The notes: generated from the sequence alone by a model not told the origin. 39,815 bases of DNA from Fibrobacteria bacterium (GCA_017881725.1 JADGQO010000020.1:1-39815), one strand, 5' to 3'; counted from the stretch's first letter, positions 8,801-16,344 are shown. Translations and numbers: made by a program.

Positions 8801-9270
8801 TGGGCCGCCATGTGGGGCGGCGCGTTAAGGTGTTCGGCATCCCCATGACCGATCGGCTGCATCCCGTGGCGGGCGGCATGGGCGAATACGACGTTCGAAG
8901 CGAGCGTGGCGTTCATTCTGAACGCGGCGATCGAGGCGAGCGATACATGAAGTTCCTGACGTTGGGGGACAAGACGGGCACGGTGGACGTGATTTTCTGG
9001 CCGCAATCGTTGGAGCGTTGGAACGATGTGCTGGTTGGGCAAGTGCCTTTCAGCGGAAACTTGTTGGAAATCTGGGGCAAGGTAAGCGAGGACTCGGGAA
9101 CGTATTCGGTGGAGGCCGATTCCGTGCGCGTCGCGGAGTGGTTGCCCAACCAGGTGAACTTCGAATTGGCCTCGCGACGGCTGCGTGAGGGGCTCAAGAA
9201 CTATCCCACCTATGCTGGTGCGGCCGCACGGAGTGCTGGCCCACAGCGTGCGGAAACGCTCGCGGCTTGA
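5857..9270 (+). CDS. dnaE2: Error-prone DNA polymerase DnaE2
   Basis: This is the C-family polymerase of the ImuB-DnaE2 mutasome, which performs SOS translesion synthesis. The 1137-residue product is a little longer than most DnaE2. It has an N-terminal PHP domain (residues 5-65) whose metal site looks degenerate (HARS for HxHS, LTDTN for LTDHD), a palm with Asp381 and Asp383 in PPDADLDF and Asp526 in LIKFDLLG, a helix-hairpin-helix region, a clamp-binding motif QVDLF at about 880-884, and a C-terminal OB fold (KFLTLGDKTGTVDVIFWP). The OB fold carries an Arg/Glu/Gly-rich insertion (about 1010-1026). ATG 5857 is preferred over an upstream in-frame TTG because the family motif begins ten residues later. 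There is no Shine-Dalgarno site; the LexA box abuts the start. imuB follows after 12 bases. Confidence 0.93.
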   Translation: MDKDPLNRYGFVHLHARSHFSLLSGLPSPEALAAKAKALGFRALALTDTNRMSGLIRFHKECRALGIRPVLGAELDEAARPGVTVVLLVRNADGYGDLCELISRRQMRPSEFTFAQAFSRDWPNLIFLTAFERCLRVLAESPNAARLYGELVRHSPESRARSRGLETLCGELGLPVAASGDCHFLERADFELHRVVRAIDLNSTLSRLRPGETAPEGAWLQGPAAMEDLFFDRPDALRNAADIAADCDARPPMGRWIMPEIAVPRGYTPDTYLAKLACRGLWRKYGGKPEFTEARRIQEMELRVIAKLGYSSYFLMVKKIRDWAGKALRGPYRRARDCSILRGSGANSITFFNLGVCNLDPIALNLYFQRFLNEDRAAPPDADLDFGWDERDLALKQMVKMFGRDRVAITCTTNRFIHRSAFREVAKVFGYSEAQVTAVLDSRATQDRRLDDAEIRNIEAWARRLHQTPRFLGQHPGGLIVTNQPIWRHVACEYSKRTGPDGSPGRLITQIDMHNGIDELGLIKFDLLGNGSLSVLRDALAQIHAAKLPDPEVWDVQKCFRDPDVRKMIGAGRTRGIFYIESPAQMRLNQKAGAETFAEIVITSSLIRPAGTAYCKTFVERHRDMKQGIRNWEYLHPSLQRVLAETHDVCAFQEDVIRICHEIAGLSFKLSDRIRKMMNSQHEGAPEQVEWAAIRRAFIEGCGQTQGMESVAAEELWKRVSSFSGFSFCKSHSASYAELSFQCAHLKAHFPAQFLSSVISNHHGFYTRDVYLDEARRCGLRILPLDINASRLQYFGKDDWIRPGLLPVRHCREAALKVMVQEREAEGPFLNLPDLLRRVPLHKREAENLILAGGMGCFGMTQPELLYLLDAVYGKAGDSQVDLFAPQGHMEVTQGRDVAARDATAVSVPAPAMRDAASLAASPAESAIVAAKLFDVPALREYPLMQRCLNELRMLGYVLSANLLDVVEDHALARDAVRATDLGRHVGRRVKVFGIPMTDRLHPVAGGMGEYDVRSERGVHSERGDRGERYMKFLTLGDKTGTVDVIFWPQSLERWNDVLVGQVPFSGNLLEIWGKVSEDSGTYSVEADSVRVAEWLPNQVNFELASRRLREGLKNYPTYAGAAARSAGPQRAETLAA

Positions 9271-9282
9271 TGAGGACGGCTC

Positions 9283-10554
9283 ATGCCGAAGATTTCGACG
9301 CCCGGAGACGGACGAATTCCAGCCAGCGGGTGGATGCCCGGCGCGCCGCCGCAGGTCCAGGCATCGCCGTCCGTGGAGCCGCCGCCGTTGTTCCTGGCCC
9401 TGGAAGCCGAGGAGTTCGCCGCCCAGGCTTTGGCCGCCCGCGATCCGGCTTTGCGCGGCCGGCCGTTCGTGGTCATCAACCAGGATCCGGATAGCCATAA
9501 GACCGTCGTGATCGCCTGCCCGCGCGCCGCGCGCGAATTGGGTCTGCGGGTCGGCATGCTGTTGGCCGCCGTGCGTCGGCGCTTCCGCCGGATAACGACC
9601 GTGTTCCGCGATCAGGCGGGGGAGGATTCCGTTAGCGACGCGCTACGCGGCCTATGCCTGAGCTATACGCCCGAGTTCGACGTGGCGCGGGGTCGCGCGG
9701 TGCTGGACATGATGGGCACGCCCGGAGCGCGCGCGCTGGCGATGGATGCGCTGGCTGCGCGTTTCCGGAACGACGCGCTGGCCGTCACCGGCCTGGAAGA
9801 GTTGTCCGTCGGCGCCGCCGCCACGCGGCTCATGGCCAAGGTCATGGCGCGCCAGGCGCTGGAACGCGGCCTGGGCGTCGGCATCTGCCTGCCGGGCCGG
9901 GAAGCCGAAACGTTGGCGCCGCTGCCGCCCGAATGCCTGCCCGGGTTATCGCCGCAATGCCGCGACCGCATCCGCCGCTATGCCCTGCACAGCGTGGGCC
10001 AAATCCAATCCCTGGGCCGCAAGGCCCTGGAGACGCGCTTCGGCGACGAGGGCGACAAACTGTTCACCGTCGCCTGCGGGCTGGACCTGGAGGAATCCAA
10101 GCGGCCGCGCACGGCGCTGCAGGCCGAGACGGTTTTCCTGGAGGACATCCATGACGAAGACGTGCTTGCGCGGCAGGTGCGCCTGACGGCCGACAAGCTG
10201 GTTTTCCGCTTGCGCGCCTCGGGCGCGCTGGCGGGCAAGGTCGCGGTGATTCTGCGTTATGCCGATGGAAAATCCACGCGCAAAACCCTGGTCGTACACC
10301 CGCCCACGGCGGATTTCGTTCCCCTCTCAGAGCTGGCCCTGAGTGGTTTCCTGGCCTTGCATGTGCGGCGCGTATCCCTGCGCTCGATGTCCTTGTCCGT
10401 GCCCAAGCCCGCGCGTGCCACGGGTCAAACCGACTTGTTCGAAACCGACGCAGTGAGCCGTCAGCGCGCCATCGGCGAAGCCATGGCCAAGATCCGGAAG
10501 CGTTCGGGTTTCGGGGCCATCCTCAGCGCCGCGAACATCGACGCGGCGGAATGA
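9283..10554 (+). CDS. imuB: ImuB-like inactive Y-family polymerase, mutasome adaptor
   Basis: ImuB is a Y-family polymerase homologue without activity that bridges DnaE2 to the sliding clamp. The 423-residue product has the Y-family start in degraded form: LALEAEEFAAQ replaces the HIDMDAFFA motif, and the usual S-DE motif reads PEFDVARGRAVLDM, so the metal ligands are not conserved. The little finger follows, and near the C terminus QTDLF (residues 382-386) is a beta-clamp-binding motif. GAGGA at 9272-9276 serves the ATG at 9283. The order dnaE2-imuB is the reverse of the common imuA-imuB-dnaE2 order, and no imuA is present. The ATGA at the 3' end overlaps a possible start of the next gene. 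Confidence 0.85.
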   Translation: MPKISTPGDGRIPASGWMPGAPPQVQASPSVEPPPLFLALEAEEFAAQALAARDPALRGRPFVVINQDPDSHKTVVIACPRAARELGLRVGMLLAAVRRRFRRITTVFRDQAGEDSVSDALRGLCLSYTPEFDVARGRAVLDMMGTPGARALAMDALAARFRNDALAVTGLEELSVGAAATRLMAKVMARQALERGLGVGICLPGREAETLAPLPPECLPGLSPQCRDRIRRYALHSVGQIQSLGRKALETRFGDEGDKLFTVACGLDLEESKRPRTALQAETVFLEDIHDEDVLARQVRLTADKLVFRLRASGALAGKVAVILRYADGKSTRKTLVVHPPTADFVPLSELALSGFLALHVRRVSLRSMSLSVPKPARATGQTDLFETDAVSRQRAIGEAMAKIRKRSGFGAILSAANIDAAE

Positions 10555-10586
10555 CTATTTTTATCCAAGGCGATTACGGAAAAAAC

Positions 10587-11021
10587 ATGCCCACACTCCA
10601 GCGCGGCGCAACGCGTACCCAAAAAATACCGGCCACCGTCACGAAACCGGCATCCGGAAAAAAATCCGTCTCGCGAAGCTTCGTCGCCTTATTGCGCGGC
10701 ATCAACGTGAGCGGCCAGAAATCCATCCCCATGGAAAAATTGCGCGGCGTGTGCGAAGGGCTCGGTTGGCGCGAGGTGCGCCTCTATATCACCTACCTGG
10801 CGGCGACGCCGGACCGAGCCGCCGTAGAAGCGTTGAAAAAAAATCCCCTGAAGGCGGATGAATTCACCCTATCAGGTCGCCAGGTTTATCTCCTCTGCCG
10901 ATCGGGCTACGGAAAAACGGATTTGTCCAACGCCTTTTTTGAAAAAAAGCTGTGTGTGCCCGCCACCACGCGCAATCTGGAAACCACCGCCAAGCTCGTG
11001 GAAATGGCGCGGGAAACCTGA
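10587..11021 (+). CDS. DUF1697 protein with the central part of the domain missing
   Basis: The product keeps both ends of the DUF1697 domain: FVALLRGINVSGQKSIPMEKL...VRLYI at the front and TYLAATPD...EFTLSGRQVYLL...GYGKTDLSNAFFEKKL...PATTRNLETTAKLVEMA at the back. From family knowledge about 55-60 residues normally separate 'YI' from 'TYL' (the YIQSGNVVF strand, a helix, and a second strand). Here they are joined directly and in frame. The 144 residues also include a 28-residue Lys/Thr/Pro-rich N-terminal extension. ATG 10587 has GGA six bases upstream; an ATG at 10551 overlaps the imuB stop. The function of DUF1697 is unknown. The protein may be a non-functional remnant or a shortened variant. 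Confidence 0.65.
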   Translation: MPTLQRGATRTQKIPATVTKPASGKKSVSRSFVALLRGINVSGQKSIPMEKLRGVCEGLGWREVRLYITYLAATPDRAAVEALKKNPLKADEFTLSGRQVYLLCRSGYGKTDLSNAFFEKKLCVPATTRNLETTAKLVEMARET

Positions 11022-11026
11022 AAGGC

Positions 11027-11944
11027 ATGCGGTTCTCTTGGCTCTGGAGCCTGGCCGTGCTGGCCTGCGCGGCTCCCTACTGCGGCGCTCCATGCGATCA
11101 TCGCGACGCGCCCCCGCCGAGGCCGGACAATCCCTATGGATCCCGCTTCGGATATTTGGAACCCCAGGCCCTGAGCGCCAAACAATTGCGCCTGGAAAAA
11201 CGTGACGTGGAAGTGTTGATCGCGCGCAATCCCGGAGACCAGGCTTTGCTGACGACCATCAACGGCCGGGCCGACAGCGCCAACGATTTTGAGTTCAACG
11301 GATTCGAAAAAGACAGTTCCATCTTCACGCCGAACGGGAAAATCCGCCGCTATGCCCCGTCCGCGGACACCACGCGCATCCTGGCCCGTTGCATCCACGC
11401 CTCGTCCCAAAAACATTTATTCGATCGCTATCGCCAAATCCGCCTGCAAATGATTTTGTCCCGCTATGGACCGGACACGACGGTGGAAGTTTCGAAATCA
11501 TCCGCCGCGGACAGCCTGGTGATTGAGCCCGCCGGTGAGACTTGGATTCCGCTGGCGGAAAATCCTGCGCCGGAGCGGGCCCCAGGCAAGGCGGACCCCG
11601 CCATCATTTGCATTGCGCCTCCGGTTCCGGTGAAAATCGACACATCCTCTTTGTCACCTACGTCACCTACGATGCCGGAGCGGGGATCGCCGCCGACGCC
11701 GGTGATTGCGATTGTGGGCAGGGCCGAGGGAACGGATTCCCTAGCCGCAAGGGAAGATTCGGACTGGATGGGGGCCTTTCGCGTAGACGCAGGAAAATGG
11801 GTGGTGCGCCGCAAACGATTCGCATCCGCGAACCAATGCGTAGAATGGGGCGAGCGAAAGGCCGAAAATTTTCGACGCGACGCTTTCGCTTTTCTAGTGG
11901 AATGCCGAAGGGGCGGAGAATTGATTCGCCGCAAAATCTGGTGA
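11027..11944 (+). CDS. Exported protein of unknown function
   Basis: The predicted 305-residue protein starts with a short hydrophobic segment (FSWLWSLAVLAC) that could be a signal peptide; VLAC might serve as a lipobox, but only one basic residue precedes it. The body has no domain I recognise. A Pro/Ser/Thr-rich linker (about residues 195-225) separates two parts, and the C-terminal part has a compact segment with WMGAFRVDAGKWVVRRKRF and a CVEWGERKAENF stretch. The frame is open upstream to 10952, but that part overlaps the DUF1697 gene, and the ATG at 11027 is where the hydrophobic segment begins. An AAGG lies only one base before the ATG, so the start is not firm. Confidence 0.6.
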   Translation: MRFSWLWSLAVLACAAPYCGAPCDHRDAPPPRPDNPYGSRFGYLEPQALSAKQLRLEKRDVEVLIARNPGDQALLTTINGRADSANDFEFNGFEKDSSIFTPNGKIRRYAPSADTTRILARCIHASSQKHLFDRYRQIRLQMILSRYGPDTTVEVSKSSAADSLVIEPAGETWIPLAENPAPERAPGKADPAIICIAPPVPVKIDTSSLSPTSPTMPERGSPPTPVIAIVGRAEGTDSLAAREDSDWMGAFRVDAGKWVVRRKRFASANQCVEWGERKAENFRRDAFAFLVECRRGGELIRRKIW

Positions 11945-11977
11945 ACCGGATTCGGAAGCCCGGTTAAGGAGGAAACG

Positions 11978-12367
11978 ATGGCCCAGGTAAAAATCTATGG
12001 ATTGAAATCGCATTTGCGCGAACATCGCGGCGTGATCTCGGATATCATCCACTCGGCGCTGATAGCGTGCCTGGGGCTGCCGGCGGACAAAAAGTTCCAA
12101 CGATTCCTGGCTTTGGAGCCGGAGGATTTCCTATTTCCGGCGGATCGCACCTCGCATTATACGCTTATCGAAATCGTGATGTTCGAAGGCCGAGCTCCGG
12201 AAACCATCAAGGGGTTGTTGAAGGCCATCATGGCGGGCATAAGCGGCCGGATGGGATTGCATCCCAACGATGTGGAAATCACGGTTTTCGCTCCTCCGAA
12301 GTATTGCTGGGGCATTCGCGGGAAAACGGGCGATGAATTGGATCTGAACTACAAAGTGGATGTCTGA
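11978..12367 (+). CDS. Tautomerase-family protein lacking Pro1
   Basis: The 129-residue protein belongs to the tautomerase (4-oxalocrotonate tautomerase/MIF) superfamily, recognised by QVKIYGLK, SDIIHSALI, KFQRFLALEPEDF, YTLIEIVMFEGR, and the C-terminal WGIRGKTGDELDLNYKV. In active members the residue after the initiator Met is Pro, which becomes the catalytic N-terminal base; here the codon is GCC, Ala. That makes ordinary tautomerase activity unlikely, though the rest of the fold is well kept. AAGGAGG at 11966-11972 is an excellent ribosome-binding site for this ATG, so the start, and therefore the missing Pro, is not an artefact of start choice. It stands alone, 33 bases after the exported protein gene. 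Confidence 0.85.
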   Translation: MAQVKIYGLKSHLREHRGVISDIIHSALIACLGLPADKKFQRFLALEPEDFLFPADRTSHYTLIEIVMFEGRAPETIKGLLKAIMAGISGRMGLHPNDVEITVFAPPKYCWGIRGKTGDELDLNYKVDV

Positions 12368-12388
12368 GCGGCGGACCGGAACCACACT

Positions 12389-12610
12389 CTAGTCTTCTCG
12401 CAAACCTTCCAAATGCGAACCCTCGGAATCGAGGAAGACCGTCCGCTCGAAAAAGAGGCAAACCGACTCCATCAGCTTATCGGTGTCGGCGCGTAGAAAT
12501 ACCCAACCCTCGTCCCACCATTTTTCCGCTTCGCGTTCAATAATCCGAGCCATGGCTTCGGGCTTCCAATCCGGTGGAATGGGGATGAGCGATTCGCGTC
12601 TTTCCTTCAT
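12389..12610 (-). CDS. Small hypothetical protein
   Basis: The 73-residue product is rich in Glu, Arg and Trp (EREAEKWWDEGWVFLRADTDKLMESVCLFFER) and looks like a compact alpha/beta protein, with regular hydrophobic spacing that suggests a real gene. There is no Shine-Dalgarno sequence; a perfect TATAAT on the - strand (12622-12617) ends six bases before the ATG, so a leaderless mRNA is possible. It faces the tautomerase gene. I do not recognise the family. Confidence 0.55.
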   Translation of the reverse strand: MKERRESLIPIPPDWKPEAMARIIEREAEKWWDEGWVFLRADTDKLMESVCLFFERTVFLDSEGSHLEGLRED

Positions 12611-12616
12611 GTCGAC

Positions 12617-12622
12617 ATTATA
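12617..12622 (-). promoter_or_regulatory. TATAAT -10 element directly before the 73-residue gene
   Basis: Consensus TATAAT on the - strand with six bases between it and the ATG at 12610. A transcript from this element would start at or next to the start codon. The -35 region has no good match. Confidence 0.45.
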
Positions 12623-12660
12623 GGGAAATGCGGGGGAGGCGGTCCAGAATTGAATTCGGG

Positions 12661-13743
12661 CTAATTCGGATCCTTATTGAGCGCGATTTCCTCGGCGAAC
12701 ACTTCTTCGAAAATAGTCCATACGGAAAGGAACAACGAAGCGAGGATGGGTCCGATGATGAGACCGGGAAGTCCGAAAAGCGTCAAGCCTCCCAAAGTGC
12801 TGAGCAATACCATCAGGTCATGCATCTGGATGTCCTTTCCCACGATTTTGGGACGCACCAAATTGTCCACGCTGGAAATGACGAAGATTCCGACCAGGAC
12901 GACGATCATGGCCGCGACCCATCGCCCTTCGGCCAAAAGGAACAGCGCCGACGGGCCCCAGACCAAGGCCGTCCCCAGGGCGGGAATGATGCTGCTGAAC
13001 ACCATCAAGACGCCCAGGAAAATCGGGGAGTGGAATCCGACGGACGCCAGGAGAATGCCGCCGATCAGGCCTTGCAGCAATCCCACGACCATAATGCCTT
13101 TGAGCGTGCCTTTGCTGACGGAGACGAATTTCTCGATCAAGACCAGTTCGTATTTGTCCTCGAGCGGCGACCATGTGATGGCCCGTTGCAGGATGCGCGG
13201 ACCGTCTATGTAGAAGTAGAACATGATGAAGAGCATGAGGAAAAAGCTGACGAGATTGCCGGCCACGGAAAGTGAAATATCCGCGCTATGCTTGAGCAGG
13301 AATTGCCCCCCGTTCTGCAGCGCGTCCAGCGTCATGCCGGAAAGATCCTGGGCGTTCACCTGATGCAACAAATCCGGGAAGCGGCCGCGCAACGCTTGCA
13401 ACAAACCTTCCAGGCGGGAACGCAGGGTGTTGATGTCCAAGGAGGCGAAAAAACCGACGGCTTCCTGATAAGCCATGGACCCGACGGCGGCCAGCGGCAG
13501 CACGAGCACCAGCAGGAGGGAAAGCAAGGTCAACAGCGACGCGAAGACGGGCTTTTTCACCTTGCGGAGCATGTATCGGTAGAGCGGATAGGTAAGCCCG
13601 CAAAATATGGCGCCCAGGAAAACCGCCATCAGAAAGGGCCGCAGCATGAACAGGAACACGCCGGAAATCAGCAGGAGGTAAATCAAGAACGTGGATTTGT
13701 GGAAGAGAGAACCCTTCCGGGCCGTGTCGTCGGAGGCATTCAT
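12661..13743 (-). CDS. AI-2E family transporter (PerM/YdiK type)
   Basis: The 360-residue integral membrane protein has the layout of the AI-2E exporter family: two or three N-terminal membrane helices (residues 20-80), a central soluble helical part (about 95-150), and a C-terminal group of helices with the family's most conserved stretch (GLLQGLIGGILLASVG, IPALGTALVWGPSALFLL, DNLVRPKIVGKDIQMHDLMVLLSTLGGL). The last block, NxxRPxxxG...H...V.LS..GG, is diagnostic of the family. Members range from autoinducer-2 exporters to sodium/proton antiporters, so the substrate is not assigned. The gene is monocistronic and divergent from the TrpD-like gene. Confidence 0.9.
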   Translation of the reverse strand: MNASDDTARKGSLFHKSTFLIYLLLISGVFLFMLRPFLMAVFLGAIFCGLTYPLYRYMLRKVKKPVFASLLTLLSLLLVLVLPLAAVGSMAYQEAVGFFASLDINTLRSRLEGLLQALRGRFPDLLHQVNAQDLSGMTLDALQNGGQFLLKHSADISLSVAGNLVSFFLMLFIMFYFYIDGPRILQRAITWSPLEDKYELVLIEKFVSVSKGTLKGIMVVGLLQGLIGGILLASVGFHSPIFLGVLMVFSSIIPALGTALVWGPSALFLLAEGRWVAAMIVVLVGIFVISSVDNLVRPKIVGKDIQMHDLMVLLSTLGGLTLFGLPGLIIGPILASLFLSVWTIFEEVFAEEIALNKDPN

Positions 13744-13827
13744 GGCATTAAAATGACAAACTCCGGCGAGACTTGCAAATCACGGACGACGGAGGGTTGA
13801 CTAGATTTCCACCGGAAGGGAAGGCGC

Positions 13828-14907
13828 ATGACCGACGGATTGCACACATCGAGGCCCAAAGCCCAAGCGGCGGCGACGCCCGTTGATTTCGTGAAGAAGG
13901 TGGGCAAGGGGAAATCCTTGTCCCAGGATTTGACTTTCCCGGAGGCCAAGGTCGCCTTTGCGGCTTTGTTGGACGGAGCTTTTCTACCGGCTCAATTCGG
14001 CGCGTTTCTCCAAGCCTTGCGCATCAAGGAATTGACGCATCACGAATTGAACGCTTTGGCCGAAGTCTTCATGGAACGCGGCAAGACTTCTGCGGCTCAG
14101 CGTCCCGCAGGAGTCGCGCCCTCCTTGCAGCCGGAAGCTCCGACGCTGGCCCTCAATCTCGCTTCCGACACTGCGCGTAAAGGCGGCTTGGTGTCGCTAT
14201 TGGCGGCGCATGCCCTGAGCCGCTTCGGCGTGGGCGTGGGCTTGGTGCGCAGTGAACCCGTTCTCAGCGGCAACCGCATTTCGTTCGACCAAAGCAGGGA
14301 GTTGGCGCAAGCGGTATTCACCGCGTCGGCTCCGCAGCGTGTCGATTGCCGGGACTGGATATCCGGTCTGTCCGCTTTGGATGGATTGCGCGCGCAATTG
14401 GGGTTCCGTTCTTGTTTGCATACGGCGGAAAAATTGGTGAATCCGTGGCCAGCTTCTCCCTTGGTACTCGGCATTTCCCATAAACACTATGCCTTGCGGC
14501 TCGCGGAAACGCTCCAGCACGTAGGACAAACCGGCGCCATCCTGCTCGGCAATCACGGCACGGTGGATTTGGTGCTGCATAAGGAAACGGAAATGGTTCT
14601 GATCGACAAGGCCGGCATCCGGGAAACTTCGGTGTCGCCGCAGGTCCTGGGACTGGAATTGTCCCCGGAAATCTATACGCTGGGCCGCTTCTCGGATTGG
14701 CCCGCTTGGCTGGGATTGGCCGCCGACGGCGTCGGTGCTCCCGGTTTTCACCGTGATGAAAAAATCATCGTGGCGGAAAATCCCCTCTGGACCGCGCTAC
14801 AATATCACATCGGCGTATTTCTCTGGCTGTCCGGCGCCGCCGAAGACGCAGCTGCGGGCTTGGCGCAGGCCCGGCGCTCCTTGCCTTCCCCGGAATTCCT
14901 ATTTTGA
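13828..14907 (+). CDS. TrpD-like (glycosyltransferase family 3) protein without PRPP-binding motif
   Basis: The 359-residue product has the anthranilate phosphoribosyltransferase fold: an N-terminal helical domain (GKGKSLSQDLTFPEA...LDGAFLPAQFGAFLQALRIKE) and a C-terminal alpha/beta domain with GFRSCLHTAEKLVNPW and GISHKHYALRLAETLQHVGQTGAILLGNHG. Where TrpD has GTGGDG and the nearby K-N-S residues, this protein reads NLASDTARKGGLVSLLAAHAL, and the metal-binding Asp-Glu pair after GNHG is VDLVL. The PRPP and magnesium sites therefore look lost. TrpD2/YbiB proteins, which bind nucleic acid rather than act as transferases, are one parallel. It is 19 bases upstream of argA on the same strand, so the two probably share a transcript; a link to arginine synthesis is only a guess. 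Confidence 0.75.
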   Translation: MTDGLHTSRPKAQAAATPVDFVKKVGKGKSLSQDLTFPEAKVAFAALLDGAFLPAQFGAFLQALRIKELTHHELNALAEVFMERGKTSAAQRPAGVAPSLQPEAPTLALNLASDTARKGGLVSLLAAHALSRFGVGVGLVRSEPVLSGNRISFDQSRELAQAVFTASAPQRVDCRDWISGLSALDGLRAQLGFRSCLHTAEKLVNPWPASPLVLGISHKHYALRLAETLQHVGQTGAILLGNHGTVDLVLHKETEMVLIDKAGIRETSVSPQVLGLELSPEIYTLGRFSDWPAWLGLAADGVGAPGFHRDEKIIVAENPLWTALQYHIGVFLWLSGAAEDAAAGLAQARRSLPSPEFLF

Positions 14908-14926
14908 TGCCGAGGAGGAAGCCAAA

Positions 14927-16294
14927 TTGACGGAACCCAACGGTAAGAAAACGGCCCACCGGAACCCGGCGCAAGCCGCCGCCGGAAGCACGCCCATCCA
15001 AGGCATACGCGAGGTGTTTGGGTATCTCCGCCGTTACCGTAACCAAGTGTTCGTGTTAAAAATCGACGACGTGCTGATGAGCCGGCCGCTTTTTTCCATG
15101 CTCATCAAGGACATCGTATTGCTTCAGCAGACCGGCATTCGCGTCATCCTGGTGCCCGGCGCCAAGCATTCCATCGACAAGGTCCTGAAAACCTACCGGG
15201 TTTCCTCGCCCATGAAGGACGAGGTGCGCATCACTTCCGAAGAGGCCATGCCCCTGGTTAAGTTGGGCGCTTCGAACGTGACCAACGCGCTGATTTCCCT
15301 TTTGTCCGAAAACGGCGCCCACGGCGTGGTCGGTAACTGGGTGCGCGCACGCGCCATCGGCGTGCTCAACGGTTTGGATTATAAGCATACGGGCCGCGTG
15401 GAAAAAGTCGATGTGCAACTGATCGACAATATGGTGCAGGACGGGCTCATTCCCATCGTGCCGAATATCGGGTGGAATCTGGTGGGCCGGGATTACAACC
15501 TCTCCAGTAATGAATTGGCCATGTCCATCGCCAAGGCCATGCGCGCCTCCAAGCTTTTCTTCATTGGATCCGAACCGGGCATTCCCGTCATCGCGGGATG
15601 TTCCTTCGCGGATGCGGGCGAAATCGACTCCGGCTTTTTTTCCAATCTGGACATCGAGGAAGGCAATATCCTGCTGCGCGATTATTCACAATCGTTACGG
15701 CCGGAACATCGGGAATTGGTTTCGCTGGCCATGGACGCTTGCGCAGCCGGCGTTGATCGGGTCCATTTCATCGACGGTTCCCAGGACGGCATCCTGCTCC
15801 AGGAAATTTTTTCCAGCGTGGGGCATGGCACCATGTTTTACGCCAACCAGTACGATAAGATCCGCGCCGCGCAGCCGTCCGACATACCGGAAATCTTGCG
15901 CATCATGCAGCCTTACGTGGAAGCGGGAATCCTGATCCAAAGGACTGCGGAGAGCATCGGACAGGACTTGGAGGAGTTCGCCGTTTACAAAATCGACGAC
16001 ACTCTGCACGGCTGCGCCGGATTGCATCTCTACCCGGACAAGTCCGCCGAGTTGCATGCCGTGGTGGTTGATTCCAACCAGACCGGACAAGGCACCGGTC
16101 GGAAAATCGTTTCCTATCTCCTGGATCGGGCCAGGAAGAGCGGGGTCAAAACGGTTTTCCTGCTCACCACCCAAACCAGCGACTTCTTCATGCGTATCGG
16201 ATTCCGCGAGGCTCCGATGTCCACCTTACCACCCGAAAAACAGGCGGCTTACAACACGGATCGCAATTCACGGGTTCTGACCATAGCCCTTTAG
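14927..16294 (+). CDS. argA: N-acetylglutamate synthase (amino-acid N-acetyltransferase)
   Basis: ArgA transfers acetyl from acetyl-CoA to glutamate, the first step of arginine synthesis, in the cytoplasm. The product has an amino-acid-kinase-type domain (FVLKIDDVLMSRPLFSMLIKDIVLL, VILVPGAKHSIDKVL, ALISLLSENGAHGVVGNWVRARAIGV) followed by a GNAT acetyltransferase domain (IRAAQPSDIPEIL, ELHAVVVDSNQTGQGTGRKIVSYLL). It resembles the fused E. coli-type enzyme in order and size. GGAGG at 14914-14918 sits eight bases before a TTG at 14927, giving 455 residues; the frame is open further upstream but there overlaps the TrpD-like gene out of frame. TTG initiation is therefore favoured. No arginine operator is evident. 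Confidence 0.87.
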   Translation: MTEPNGKKTAHRNPAQAAAGSTPIQGIREVFGYLRRYRNQVFVLKIDDVLMSRPLFSMLIKDIVLLQQTGIRVILVPGAKHSIDKVLKTYRVSSPMKDEVRITSEEAMPLVKLGASNVTNALISLLSENGAHGVVGNWVRARAIGVLNGLDYKHTGRVEKVDVQLIDNMVQDGLIPIVPNIGWNLVGRDYNLSSNELAMSIAKAMRASKLFFIGSEPGIPVIAGCSFADAGEIDSGFFSNLDIEEGNILLRDYSQSLRPEHRELVSLAMDACAAGVDRVHFIDGSQDGILLQEIFSSVGHGTMFYANQYDKIRAAQPSDIPEILRIMQPYVEAGILIQRTAESIGQDLEEFAVYKIDDTLHGCAGLHLYPDKSAELHAVVVDSNQTGQGTGRKIVSYLLDRARKSGVKTVFLLTTQTSDFFMRIGFREAPMSTLPPEKQAAYNTDRNSRVLTIAL

Positions 16295-16344
16295 GCCTAT
16301 AACACCTAAACCCAATTCCCGCCAGGGCGAGAACCCGCTTCGAA

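Noticed and set aside
16291..16310. TTTAGG/CCTAAA stem after argA as a terminator
   Set aside because: Only six weak pairs and no U tract, so not supported as a terminator.
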